This document shows, in pieces, positions 1 through 10,693 of a stretch of 64,000 nucleotides of DNA. Location of the stretch: assembly GCA_949752735.1 (NCBI GenBank), contig OX457051.1:2369501-2433500 (forward strand). Reading direction: 5' to 3'. Position 1 is the stretch's first letter. Each line of letters opens with the position of its first letter. The notes under the pieces were generated by a model that was not told the DNA's origin, searched no databases, and saw only the letters and a list, made by a program, of their open reading frames with translations. Made by a program: the position numbers and the translations under genes. The stretch is from Lumbricus terrestris. Lineage: Eukaryota > Annelida > Clitellata > Crassiclitellata > Lumbricidae.

Positions 1-1036
1 TGATCATAAACTGGTCGCAGTTTACAGTGGGATCGAAAAAGAATAAAGTATATTTTATCAATATTGGGCTAAGCTAGCCGATAAACGATAATAGGCCTAA
101 TGTGTTAGCACTAAACCCGGAAGAAATGGTGGCATTCGCGTCACCAGTACACAATATTGTTATAGTGAAATACTTTGGAGATAGTTATCAGCTCATTTAC
201 ATAATATAATAATCATTAGAAATAATAATGGCCCCATATTTGAGCCCTGTGGTGGACCTACTCAGCCTATGACATCATTGGAAGTCAGAAATGGACGGAT
301 CTCCTGACACATGTTTATTATCAGATACCTCATTTTGTGTTGAACCATGATAATTATTATGCATCAGAAGGTTAATTAGAGCAAGTGACAGCACTTCCAG
401 CATCGTGGAACTGAGAGAACTGTTATTTATAGTCGCTGTGTCTGGTGTGAATCTTTTACCCGTAAAAATTAAATGATATCAAACAATATGATTCCACGAA
501 GCGTCAAAAGTTATGGGGTGCCCTAAATCGTAAGAAAAAACAGAAGGCAGAAGTTAGAATAAAAAGACAATACGGATCGGTTTCCAATTATTTAAACAAA
601 ACTGTGACAACTTTATCTGTCAACGTTAGCAACCAGTCGTAATTCAGACTACGCGACGCTCAATTTCGATAGCGAAAATCAGAGGCACAGGCAAAGCAGG
701 CAGTTGCCTGTGGCGCCAAATTCTAGTGGGGGAGTCGTTTGCACAAAAATGTATAGGCCTATTAATAGCCTTTTCACTTTTAGCCATCGTGCACGAAATT
801 GAATTTTGTCCAGCCTTCAGTGTAATAAAAAAATATATATAAATTACTCATCTGAGTGTAAAGGCTCTGAATGGTTCATCTTTGGATTCTGACGTGGGCT
901 GAACAATTGAGTTTGAGTGAGGATATGAGGGCGCGAAATGTATGCTTTGCCTGAGGTGCCCAATGCATGCTTTGCCTATGGCGCCAACTGTATGCTGGGG
1001 CGCCAAATGCAAGCTTTGCATAGGGCGCCATTTTAG
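1..1036. other. non-coding, no gene seen
   Basis: No convincing exon on either strand. The stretch is AT-rich and holds several AGGCCT palindromes (for example 93-98 and 755-760). Around 705-1030 a short phrase of the form 'ggcgccaa(a)tg...tttgcc' recurs about five times, which looks like a decayed short repeat. Confidence 0.5.
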
Positions 1037-1135
1037 CTAAGGCCGTTGTAAAGGTTTCAAATTACCCCCGAACACTAGATGTGCATAAATCATCGCATTT
1101 ATTACACTAAAAAATCCAGAAAAATCGCCATTTTT
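1037..1135 (+). repeat. fragment of the GGTTTCAAATTAC foldback element
   Basis: About 95 bases match the reverse complement of the right part of the element at 30979-31432: the end motif TTGTAAAGGTTTCAAATTAC, then the ACACTAGAT and ATCGCATTTATT blocks in the same order. Only one arm is present here. Confidence 0.6.
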
Positions 1136-1734
1136 TTAAATATTCATTCGATCGATTATGTTTTAATATCAGAATTAATTTTAGTAGCTTATTTTCTGCA
1201 TATGATATATTTTAAACTTCACAATCGACCTGAAGTTTGTTATTCCCGGTCGAATTTTTCAAACACTAGCCTATTTGGCGTTTCTCGAATATCAATATTC
1301 GATGTGAAAAGGGTCGACGCAGATCTAGGCCTATAAGCTTAGGCGTACATATAAACAGAAGGACATGCTTTCAGAAATATTAGGCTATAATTAATAATCA
1401 AATTTATTTCTCACATAGCTTTTTCCACTTAGAGCTAGGTTATTTTGGTCTTGTCTAGTTTTTTTAAAGTTTTTGTCAAGATCTAGCATTTTGGGTAACA
1501 GCGGGTTTTCTGACATTTTTCGAAAAAGCTCTAATTTGTTTTTTCGGTAAGGTAATTATAAAAAAGTCATCAGCAAATTTGAGGAAATGGGAAAATCTGG
1601 AAATGTTGGACCTGAAAGACTAAAAAACGACAGTCGGTCGAAAATTCAATGTACTTTTTTTTTAATTCTTAATATACCTTTTTCTAGCCATTTTTGGGCC
1701 GGATCTGACCTTTTTAAAAATGAGAGTGGCATAC

Positions 1735-1983
1735 CTGCTAAGAAGTCCAAAAATTATGGTGTGACGTCACAAAAGTAACGGTTAAAGTTAAAAAAGCTTT
1801 TTCGAGCCATCAATATCAATAAATTATTTTTTTTTCGCTGTAATTGATTTGAAACGTTTGACTTGGGCAGTAGGCATTTCAATCGACCTCAAGTCTGTTA
1901 TTATCGTTCGATTACTTTCAAAATTGCTTGGTTTTACTTGCAATATTTCTTCTAAACTGCGGATCGCAGTGCATCCATAAACC
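1735..1983 (+). promoter_or_regulatory. putative promoter of the F-box gene with TGACGTCA site
   Basis: The block just upstream of the start codon is conserved in the duplicate locus (10345-10693). Shared landmarks are a GTCCAAAAAT phrase, the palindrome TGACGTCA (1762-1769 here, 10378-10385 there), AAACGTTTGACTTGG and GTTCGATTA. TGACGTCA is the CREB/ATF consensus. Its role here is inferred only from position and conservation between duplicates. Confidence 0.45.
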
Positions 1984-4900
1984 ATGTCAGAGAAACAAAC
2001 TTCAGCTGAACCCAGAATCCCAAATGACGATCAAATGACGGAAGACTCAGACGGTAAGTTAAGTCAGAGACGTCTTTCATTGGTAACACTATTATACCTT
2101 GTAGTTCATCGCAATTTCAGAGCACGAAGCAATTTCGTATGATGAACACTCGTTATGCCACCAAACCTTAGTTAGTTAAAGCCAATTATTCAGAATCAGT
2201 ATAGGCTAACAACTGAAAACAGTCGAGCCGTGCAACGACTATTTGGTTAGCTATAGTTCTGTTGCGCCTCCTAATGTTAAATTGCAATGAACAAATTACT
2301 GTAGAATGCAACAAATGCATTTTGGTGCAATTGAATTCATTTCATTCACTTCAGCATTCCGACAAGTGGACAATTCTAAACGTGAAAAATTTGCCTCTTT
2401 CAGCGACACAACGGTAAGGCACACGACATTGAATTGCAAGACACAGCCTTAACTTGAATGTTGTCAATAACTGTGTTTGCATATATATAATTACATGCAT
2501 ATTATTTTGAATTGTTTTAAATAGTGTGCTGTGTTGTTTTTCAAATTATCCCATTATTGTCCCGATGACAATAATATTTATTGGCCGCAGTCAAATTTGA
2601 CGCAGACACATGCAAATTTAACTATGCCTCTCATTGTCTATTAAGATGATGTTTGTCTTCAATTTACGAATATCTAACCTGTTTCTTTAGCAATATCTGA
2701 GTGTTTTCTTTAAGCACCAATCAATTACTGCATCGGCGGAGACTTGGTCCTGACTTTGAGAGGGGGCGAAGAAAGGCCGATGGTTGAACGGCGAGGCGCA
2801 AAGCGCTGTGTAGTGCAAGTGTTCGGGGGAGGGGATGTGCCCTCCCAAAATTTCGAAGCACATTTAATCTCCACACTGCCATAGTAGCATTTTGGGCTAT
2901 CAGTTTTGACTAAATTGCTTATCATTTTAGTGCTGAGAGTCATGGTTTGAGACTTCAAAAGTGTCCTCTGCTATTGTTAAGAATTTTTTTAAAAATTCCA
3001 TACTGTACTGGTAACATTATTAGCTGCCATATTTAAAACATTCTCATAACTTCATTGATAGGTATTCTAAATGCTCCTCCCCGTTGTTGAATTATTTTTA
3101 TGTCCGCACTAGAATTGCGGCATTTCAGCTGTCATCGTAATAAAATTGTTCATTTTCAATGCTGATATTCATGGCTTAAGACGTCAGTGGTCGTCTTCAA
3201 ATTCCTTAATTTTTTGGTTATGCGCACTCTAGCTTTATCAGCTATCATCCTAAGAAAATTGTTCATAATTTAAACGCTCAGATACGAGGTTTAAGACTTT
3301 GACAAATGTTCGCTCTCATTGTCTAATTTTTATTTGCTCATTGTATTGGTGGCATCTTAAGATGTCATCTAAACAAAATTATTAGTTCTGGATAAACAGT
3401 GGATTACACCGTAGAAGAGTTTTAGGATATCCATGAATTGTGGAATGTAAGGGGGGATATAAGCATCTCCGTTCCCCCACCTCAAACTTTTGTGGATCGT
3501 CATTGGTCAACCCTGCCACGGAATCTCTTCCAATGAATATAGTTAATTTATTTCAAAGAGGTTTTGTGAAATAAGTCAATACAAAGATTGACGCAGACGG
3601 CTTTATTGTTGTTTTTTGAGAATTGTTTCTGAATCTCGACTTTTATTTAACGGCTTCAGAATGTTGGACTTATTGATGCTTATAAGAAGCAAGTTACAGT
3701 AATCAAGACAACTGTAAGCCAATGCAATCTGCTCAAAATCATGTCAGACATAGGCACATTAGCCTGGATGTGTTTGAATAAATATGTATGATGTATGATG
3801 ACTTACAAATACTGTTTGAGCTTACTTGACCAGTGGGAGACATGGTAAAATTGAATTGGCAAGAAATCCAAAGTTACTTGCAGCTTATGCTGCGTATCAG
3901 ACTATCAGCTCAACAACTGAGTCAGCTAAATCAGTGACTTTAGCAGGTCAATTTTTTCACTATTTGTGGCTTATCCCTAGTGGTTTGATATATTTGTTCT
4001 AAATGACACTTAACATCAAGTAAGTAAGCCTTCTTTTATGGGTCAATGTGAAGTTTATTGACCCCAATCTAAGACTACCTCATCCTATACAGCGGAGAAC
4101 AACCGTTCTGATGTTTCACAGTCATGACAGACTATCAAATGAAATGTATGTTCGGATAACATAAACGTAGTTAATATTGTGTTCCTTTAGGTTGTTAGTT
4201 ACCAAGTACATCCATTCACCTAAATCTGTTGTCAAAGCTTGCCAACAGGGTATTTCACTAGACGAATACCTACCATTACATGTATTTATAAACTTTTCTA
4301 AGATAATCAACAAAATGGAATTGACCAAATCGGTCAAAACCAGAGATTCAAAAGGAATCCTGTAAATTAGTTTCATCATAATTTATTTTAAAGAATTAAT
4401 TTATTAAAAAAACAGAAGAAAATAGAAATGCTATGCTTTTAATTTGTACCAAATAATAGGCCTGAAGTATATAAATCATAGAAATGACATAGCGTCCAAC
4501 TGAAAAATTTCTCATAGAAATGACATAGCGTCCAACTGAAAAATTTCTCAGAGAAATGACATAGCGTCCAATTCCTTGTAGTTTTATTTAAAATTGGTTC
4601 TAACTATGAAAAATCGACATTCAATAATTAATCAATAGTAGCCTACACTCCATTTGAGTTCTTCGGCTAAGTGATCGTTACATTGATGATTTTCTTCGAA
4701 GTAGAAACATAATGTTTATGATGATGTCTTCGGACGTTAAACTGTTTAGCTCCAAGATATCCCGACCGAAATACTTCATCGCATTCTCTTTGAAGCCATA
4801 ACAATGGAAGTGAAGAATATGGAGCTGGCTAAAAGTGTGTGGAAAGAAAAGGCTGATATGGTGATAAGCCGACTTGAAACTGTCTGTTCGCAATGGAGCA

Positions 4901-6320
4901 GCGTCCTTACCACAAACATCTTTCGAATGGAACTTCATCGAGCTCTAGACAGCATGGGTTAGTTTATGAAGTATTATCCTTTATCTCGGGTCAAGACGTT
5001 TCCAGCTTCCTCCTGAATGCTGTGGTAGTGTCCATCGGGACCATAGCGCTTCTTTTAATGCTTCAGCTGCTACTAACCGACAGCTTGTAATTTTTGGTTG
5101 ATTCGGCCATTGCTCTATCTATTACTGTCGGTGGAAATGCGTTGCTTCATTCTCACTCTATTCATTCAATCAGAAACTTATATAGCGCCCTTCAAGAAAA
5201 CTACTCAGACGCCAGCGCGCCTAAAAAACAGTTTTAAGTTTAGTGAGGAAGGATTCCGATAGAGACCCAGGGTGAAGGCGTGGCCCTAGGCCATTTCTTG
5301 CCCCACTTACTTTATATTATATAGTCGATTTTCTAAGTGTAATTATGTTTTTAAAATATGTATAGGTTAATCTGGATTTACGACATGCGAACTTGGTCTT
5401 AGTAACTAGCGTGACAGAGTAATAATGTTTTAGCTCAGCAGAAGATTCGAATGGAAATTGTGCAGGAATCATTGGTCGATCACTGTGTAACCCACGAAAT
5501 TGCCGCATTGAAAGATGACATATTCCTGTTATGCCTAAACCTTGATCATTACAATACGACATCTTTATTGTTCTACATTAAAGTATACGACCGCAACAAT
5601 ATGGCAGAGGTGAAAGATGTCTTCGAACTACCAGGACAAACTGATGGGGACATAAAAGCTTGCAACGTGTCAAATTGCATATATGTACTGGCAAGGAATG
5701 AATCGCAAAACATTTGTCTCTTGCGCATTACGAAAGATGAGGATCAGAAGTTTAACATTCAATCGTGGATTAGTGATCTAGGATCGAAAGTATCTTCCTT
5801 TTCCGTATCCGACGAAGGCAGAGTAATAATCAGTTCACCACTGGATGAACATAACGTAGTAAGCATATATAATCCGAATGGTTTATTGAATCACGAAGTA
5901 ATCTTGTCTCGAGATGTTTATGGGTTGGAGCTTGACATTCACAGTTGCGTGATGAGAAAATCAAATGGAAACCTGGTAGTGGGTTCAGTTATCGAGCAGT
6001 TTGTGGTGATAACGGAAATTGATACGGATGGGATTATTCAACGGCAATATAAATCATCATTTGATCCCATGGTTGATATGTGTCTTATGAGTTTTGCCGA
6101 TGCATCTGGCAGAATTGTTATTCGAAATATCGGTAAAGGAATTGAGCTGTTGGATTCTGAGTTGAATCACTTGGAATTTGTTGGTTTATTGTCGTATTAC
6201 GACAACTACCAATTTTCCCATAGGTTCCACTTCAGCAACGAGAGGAATGAAGTGATGGGAATTTGTTCAGTTGATTCTTATACCTGTTTTCTTAAAATCT
6301 TCCGTTTCATAGAAGAATAA
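1984..6320 (+). CDS. F-box / beta-propeller-like protein, five exons, 425 aa
   Basis: Exons 1984-2053, 2355-2413, 3660-3713, 4750-4957 and 5434-6320 join with matching phases (1, 0, 0, 1) into 1278 nt, 425 codons plus stop. All introns are GT-AG (donors GTAAGT, GTAAGG, GTAAGC, GTTAGT). The N-terminus starts MSEKQTSAEPRIPND and is acidic and polar. Exon 4 begins LQDIPTEILHRILFEAI, an F-box pattern, with a W near its end (VCSQWSSVL). Exon 5 (about 295 aa) has repeated beta-rich stretches such as SVSDEGRVIISSP and reads like a WD/NHL-type propeller. F-box proteins usually recruit substrates to SCF ubiquitin ligases through Skp1; that role is inferred. The truncated copy at 10694-11329 carries pieces of exons 1, 2 and 5 in the same order, which independently supports linking these exons. 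Exon 3 (18 codons) is the least certain. Confidence 0.72.
2911..3330 (+). repeat. diverged tandem repeat in intron 2
   Basis: Three related copies (about 2911-2985, 3141-3212, 3255-3330) share the order: aaattgttcat, a 'gct.a.a' step, 'catggtttaagac', then 'gtcctctgctattgt'-like text. They are old and strongly diverged. The rest of the intron (2414-3659) shows no gene. Confidence 0.45.
4477..4575 (+). repeat. 36-bp tandem repeat, about 2.7 copies
   Basis: Units start at 4477, 4513 and 4549 and contain AAATGACATAGCGTCCAA. Units 1 and 2 are identical and unit 3 is partial. The repeat lies in intron 3 of the F-box gene. Confidence 0.85.
4750..4957 (+). CDS. F-box exon (exon 4 of the F-box/propeller gene)
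   Basis: An open 208-nt exon follows acceptor TTTAG and ends at donor GTTAGT, entering in phase 0 and leaving in phase 1. The order LQDIPTEIL-x-RIL, a helix rich in Leu/Val (MELAKSVWKEKADMVISRLE), then VCSQW matches the F-box layout (L-P-x-E-[IV]-L near the start, V-C-x-x-W near the end). The exon is slightly longer than a minimal F-box of about 45 residues. I could not run a profile search. Confidence 0.65.
5434..6320 (+). CDS. terminal propeller-like exon of the F-box gene
   Basis: One long open exon with acceptor GTTTTAG at 5427-5433, entering in phase 1, and stop TAA at 6318-6320. The product is about 295 residues with alternating hydrophobic beta-strand-like blocks (KVYDRNNMAEV, YVLARNES, SVSDEGRVIISS, NGNLVVGSVIEQFVVI, GRIVIRNI), fitting an irregular beta-propeller. 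No transmembrane or signal segment is visible. If the upstream exons were not used, translation could start at the Met at 5451, but phase agreement and the duplicated locus favour splicing. I do not recognise a named family. Confidence 0.75.
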
Positions 6321-6474
6321 ATTTTAGACGACACAGACAATTTCAATCAAAATAATATCGATATCTCATTGTAACTCATGCTGTATTTGATATGAATCAT
6401 GTGTAGCCTACTAAGAAAAAACTATTCTCTGTTTGGTTGTCGTTGTTAATTCGTTTACCCAAACCACTCACCAT

Positions 6475-6509
6475 AATAAAATCGAGTACTTTTACATTTA
6501 CGTAATAAA
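6475..6509 (+). terminator. candidate polyadenylation signals of the F-box gene
   Basis: AATAAA occurs at 6475-6480 and 6504-6509, about 155-185 bases after the stop codon. A further AATAAA overlaps the stop at 6317. The downstream GT-rich context (GTTTCGTGG) is compatible with poly(A) addition near 6525, which cannot be confirmed here. Confidence 0.4.
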
Positions 6510-6599
6510 AGCACTATTCCTTGTTTCGTGGATTTTCTTCATACATGTCTTTGCCGTGATCTGCTGACCAGCAATGTGGTTTAATCATTATGTATTTTA

Positions 6600-6895
6600 T
6601 AGTCTTTCAACACCACCACCATCACCTTCGTAACCAATATAAGCACCACCTCCACCACCACACCCACCGCTATCGCCCCCACAGCCGCATCCACCACCAC
6701 TTCCGCCACAACAACCACGGCCGCAACCACCATCACCAGAACCACTGCCACCACCTTCAAAACCGCAACCACCACCACTTCCACCACCGCCACCACTCCA
6801 CTACCGCAAGCACAACCACCACTTCCACCAAAACAATCACGACCACCAACACAACCACCACCTCTACCTCCTCTAAAAGGCCACCAACCCTTCCA
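6600..6895 (+). repeat. CCA/CAA trinucleotide-rich low-complexity tract
   Basis: An imperfect array of ACCACC/ACAACC triplets. The open frames on both strands (His/Pro- or Val/Ala-rich) are by-products of the triplet repeat and are not proposed as genes. Confidence 0.85.
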
Positions 6896-7319
6896 TCATC
6901 AACCAGTTATAGTGTTTAAATGGAACAGAGTGTTTATGTCAGGTCCATTGAAATGTATTTTAGTACAAAATCAGATCAAAACCACCTCATCAACTTCGGT
7001 GGATCTCCATTCTCAACTTCGTCGTGCATACCGGTGTGTTGTTTGCTAATTTAGTACTGTCGTTACCTTTTTCATTTGTCGATTTTGTAAGGTAGGTTAA
7101 CCACATAATTATTCAGCATGAACATCTGCTAACGATCAGCGTAGACAACTGGTTATAATATAGGCCTAACATGAACAAATGCACCTCCGCATATTTATAG
7201 GGTCATTTCACCGATTATTCATGAACCCGAGGTGTAACAAAATCATGCAATTAAAAATTCCGTTTGGTCAGATTATCCTTGTTCTCGACCCCTCACACGT
7301 TCCCTTACATGCTACAGCA

Positions 7320-7560
7320 TAGTAATAATAATAATAATAATAACAACAATCTTTTTCTTTAACTGAGCGCCTGCAAACGCACTGCGCTTTACATTTGCGA
7401 CTTATGCAGTAATCTTAATTAAACTTAACTACTAACTGAACAGACAGCTTTGCAATTACACGGCGCTAATAGCAGCCTACAAAGCATATCCGCCCAACGG
7501 GGGGCTCGAACCTGCTACCTCTCGCACTCTTGGCCAGCGTGTTAACCATTACTCTACCGG
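7320..7560 (-). mobile_element. tRNA-derived SINE, split by a foldback insertion
   Basis: Read on the - strand, the head lies in 8327-8350 and continues at 7560. It has a tRNA-like A-box region (GAGTAATGGTTAACACGCTGG) and a perfect B-box (GGTTCGAGCCCC). A body with GTGCGTTTGCAGGCG and an (ATT)n tail at 7320-7345 follow. The foldback element 7561-8326 sits inside the head and duplicated CTCTACCGG. The tail text recurs at 15797-15900 and 17056-17115. It is a Pol III-type SINE mobilised by a LINE, by family knowledge. Confidence 0.75.
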
Positions 7561-8326
7561 GGTATCCGGTCAATACCGCCCACACAATACAGCGCACACG
7601 ATACCGCGCACACAAAACCGCGATTTTCAATACCGCGCACCTTCAATACCGCGCACGATCGTTACCGCGCACGACCGTTACCGCGTTTGTTTGCGAATTT
7701 GTTCAATTTCCGTATTTTATCGTACGAGGGTGCACATGTTCGGTTCATCAAGCGCTCGTTATTCTCGTCAATCCAGCTTCTATTTCATATATAAAAATAC
7801 TCTCATCCAGCTTCCATTTCTCATGCTTTATTTTCGTCAATCCAGCTTCTATTTCAGACATATAAATACCTTCATCCAGCTTTTATTTCTCATGCCTTAT
7901 TTTCGTCAATCCGATTGTGACGCATTGAGAAATGGAAGCTGGATGAAAGTTCTTTTACAGGTGGAATGGAGGTTGGATTGATGAAAAAACGCAAGAGAAA
8001 TGGAATCTGGATGATGGTTTTTTACAGGTGAAATAGAAGCTCGAATGACGAAAATAAAGCATGAGAAATAAGAGCTGGATGAAGGTATTTCTATGTCTGA
8101 AATAGAAGCTGGATTGACGAAAAAACGAGCGAGAAATAGCAGCTGGATGAAGGTATTTATAGGTATGAAATAGAAGCTGGATTGAACAAATTCGCAACCA
8201 ACGCGGTAACGATCGTGCGCGGTAACGATCGTGCGCGGTATTGATGGTGCGCGGTGGTGAAAATCGCGGTATTGCGTGCGCGGTATTGTGTGCGCGGAAT
8301 TGTGTGCGCGGTATTGACAGTAAACC
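7561..8326. mobile_element. Mutator-like foldback element, ACCGCGCAC word
   Basis: A 766-bp element flanked by the perfect 9-bp duplication CTCTACCGG (7552-7560 and 8327-8335). The arms (about 7561-7720 and 8170-8326) are inverted copies made of repeated ACCGCGCAC/CAATACCGCG words. The interior repeats AATCCAGCTTCTATTTC with ATACCTTCATCCAGC, first in one orientation then in the other, so nearly the whole element folds back. It has no coding capacity. Long arms plus 9-bp duplications point to the Mutator (MULE) superfamily as the likely mobiliser; the transposase is not here. Confidence 0.8.
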
Positions 8327-8639
8327 CTCTACCGGGTCCCACGGTAGTAACTGAGTAATTAGATTTTCTGTATTATTAACTTAAATCGGAACAACTCGGT
8401 CTGATATAAATTTTAAAAGTACAAATATTCAATCGTATGTGACAAACCTAAGATAGCCAGGAGTTAACTCGAATAATCATTTACGTAATGAATGTCATCG
8501 ATAATTAATCACCACACGCTTGTAACTGATTTAGGCCTATACCATTTAATGTACATCCAATGATTCTGTTGACCGAATAATTCAAATCATAGATTGATAT
8601 TAACCTGAAATTAAGGAAAAGAACTGCAGTCAAATTACT

Positions 8640-9373
8640 TTGAAAATGTCCATGACAGATTCTAATGATGAAGAGGGTAAGCAGCTGGAAGACAGGATAA
8701 ATGAAACCCCACAGCTAAAAAGATCTTCCGTAGGAGAGAATACCTGTACTACAGCGGTTCCCAACCCGTGGCCCGCGGGCCAAAAGTGGCCCGCCAGGGC
8801 TCAGAAAATGGCTCTCATCTCTCAAAGAATTATCAAAACTATATGAAAAAATTAACAATTTGGACATGATATAACACATTATTATTTTCTATTACAAATT
8901 ATTTTATGTAAATGTCGATAAATAACATCAAACAATATATTTTGAATCAATTATAACAATTTCATATGCTTTTAGTTAATACGATTTTAACATTGTGGCC
9001 CCCTAATGTCCTTCAACTAAGAAAAAGTGGCCCTCGTGTCATCCAATTTAGAAAGTGGCCCTCAAGTCAAAAAAGGTTGGGAATCACTGCTGTACTATAT
9101 CAAATATGATGACCCGACAAGAAGAGCATGCTAGAATTATTGAGAGATTTGCTGGCACCATTTAAACCTTTATGGAGCATCAAGGAAATTCGGTTGAAAC
9201 CTTTGTGGAGCGCTAGTGGTGGGGCCTATCAGTTGGATAATTTATCTAGTGATATCTATCGACTCGCAAAGCGCCAAGAAGAGTCAGAAATGCAGGTGAA
9301 CAGTCTAGTGAAACGACTATTAGGAAGGAGGACCATAAAACCTGTTGAGTGGGATTTGAACCCTGATGAGTAG
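8640..9373 (+). other. coding-like stretch interrupted by a hAT MITE
   Basis: A reading begins at 8646 (MSMTDSNDEEGKQLED...) and runs to the MITE at 8752. If the MITE and one copy of its 8-bp duplication are removed, the same frame continues (TISNMMTRQEEHARIIERFAG) until a stop near 9163. A further open frame is at 9128-9373 (RLAKRQEESEMQVNSLVKRLL). I do not recognise the product. It may be a decayed retroelement gag-like or host exon. Confidence 0.25.
8752..9089. mobile_element. hAT MITE, 338 bp
   Basis: Flanked by the perfect 8-bp duplication CTGTACTA (8744-8751, 9090-9097). Terminal repeats CAGCGGTTCCCAACC / GGTTGGGAATCACTG match at 13 of 15 positions and begin CAG, as in hAT elements. 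The ends are GC-rich (gtggcccgcgggcc) and the middle is AT-rich. There is no transposase. A decayed relative lies inverted at about 58320-58640. Confidence 0.88.
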
Positions 9374-10344
9374 CGAGGTAAGGGTGCTATATCGCTTTCC
9401 GACAGAAAGCCGGGGATATATGTCCCAACTCGGTCCAGCCTGCAACTGGTAAATATGTAGATGGTCCTGGATTTAACCCATTAGCTGCAAGGTTCACCAA
9501 AAAACCAATTAGACATAACAGAAGCACTCCTGAATGAAGAAAGGCCCATGGATCCAAGTTCTAAGGAAGAACCATATTTGATGAAGTTTAGTCTTGCGTC
9601 CCCTCAACAGTGCACCTATTCTATAGGGGCAACCAGTGATGTCATCCTTGGTAAGAAATTGAAAGGCAAAGAGAAAGAAGCGGGAACTAATTCCTGTGGC
9701 CACCTAGCGAATGCGGAGAGCGTTATAATAATAGCCCCATAATAACTGCTGGTAAACTGGAGATGATGCTCATGGTAATATTATTGTTGCAAGTTAATGA
9801 ACACTCACAACACAAAGAGGCGTGAATAAGAACAAGCTTCTGTTTCGTAGCCATGTGGTAGCTCCACAAGTCAGATTTGTCCCATTTCAATGACCAGAAC
9901 TATGGAGTGTTCGTTGAAGTCATCACTTTGACCAACTTATACAAAACGATGAACCTTATTAGAAAAACTCCGAAACTGAAAGCTGCCCACAAGAAGTCGC
10001 TGATAGCTTAGCTTAGCCATAATAGTCGCCAACTTCATTAACTTGAATAGATAGCCTTGCCGAACTTCTCTAGCTAGCTGGCAACTTGATTATTTGCATC
10101 TGTATTATAACCCCCACCCTATAATCGATTATAAACTGCAAAATAATGTAATTATGTGCAAAAATTGTGCATCGTTGAAGCGCGCGCATAGGCAGCTTTT
10201 AGAAATATGATAGGCCTATGATAGGCCTACTATCAACACAATTCTTCATCCGTCCATGATCTCTCGAATCAGAAACCGATTTGTGAAGGGTTTGAGCCTC
10301 TGCGTCACAATTTTTGATATACATATTAATGAAATCTTTACAAA
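9374..10344. other. no gene seen
   Basis: Only short open frames without a recognisable family or splice logic. AGGCCT palindromes occur at 10212 and 10223. Confidence 0.5.
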
Positions 10345-10693
10345 GACGAATAAAGTCCAAAAATGAAGTCCATTTTGTGACGTCATAATTTGGTATCTCC
10401 GCAAGTCAGATTTTGTAATAATGATTGTTGAGGTTCAAGCGCCATTTTAGTGATTCACTCGCATTGACTATATAAGGCCTTCAATATCGATATAATATCT
10501 ACTTTGTGGTAATTTATTTCAAACGTTTGACTTGGACGGTGGACATTGCAATCGGCCTCAAAAGTTTGCTATTGTCGTTCGATTAGGCCTACTTCAAACA
10601 ATGCTTTATATTCCTTGCGAATATGTAGACTGAATTGAGGTTAGACGCGACGTTTGTTCTTCTGCACAATTATCGCAGTGCCTCCAAAAAGCC
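10345..10693 (+). promoter_or_regulatory. duplicated promoter block of the truncated F-box copy
   Basis: Homologous to 1735-1983: GTCCAAAAAT, TGACGTCA (10378-10385), AAACGTTTGACTTGG, GTTCGATTA and an ATCGCAGTGC phrase occur in the same order, with extra sequence between some of them. Conservation of the 8-bp palindrome in both copies suggests a real regulatory element. Confidence 0.4.

Noticed and set aside
3840..4005. Frame ELARNPKLLAAYAAYQTISS as a cassette exon
   Set aside because: No phase-0 acceptor upstream; the frame ends at a stop without a usable donor in phase.
4177..4365. 62-codon frame as an extra exon of the F-box gene (LLVTKYIHSPKSVVKACQQG)
   Set aside because: It looks coding-like, but no acceptor/donor pair keeps phase with exons 3 and 4, and it lies in intron 3. 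It could be an old element fragment.
6581..6919. His/Pro-rich and Val/Ala-rich open frames on opposite strands
   Set aside because: Both are translations of the same CCA/CAA trinucleotide repeat and show no domain.
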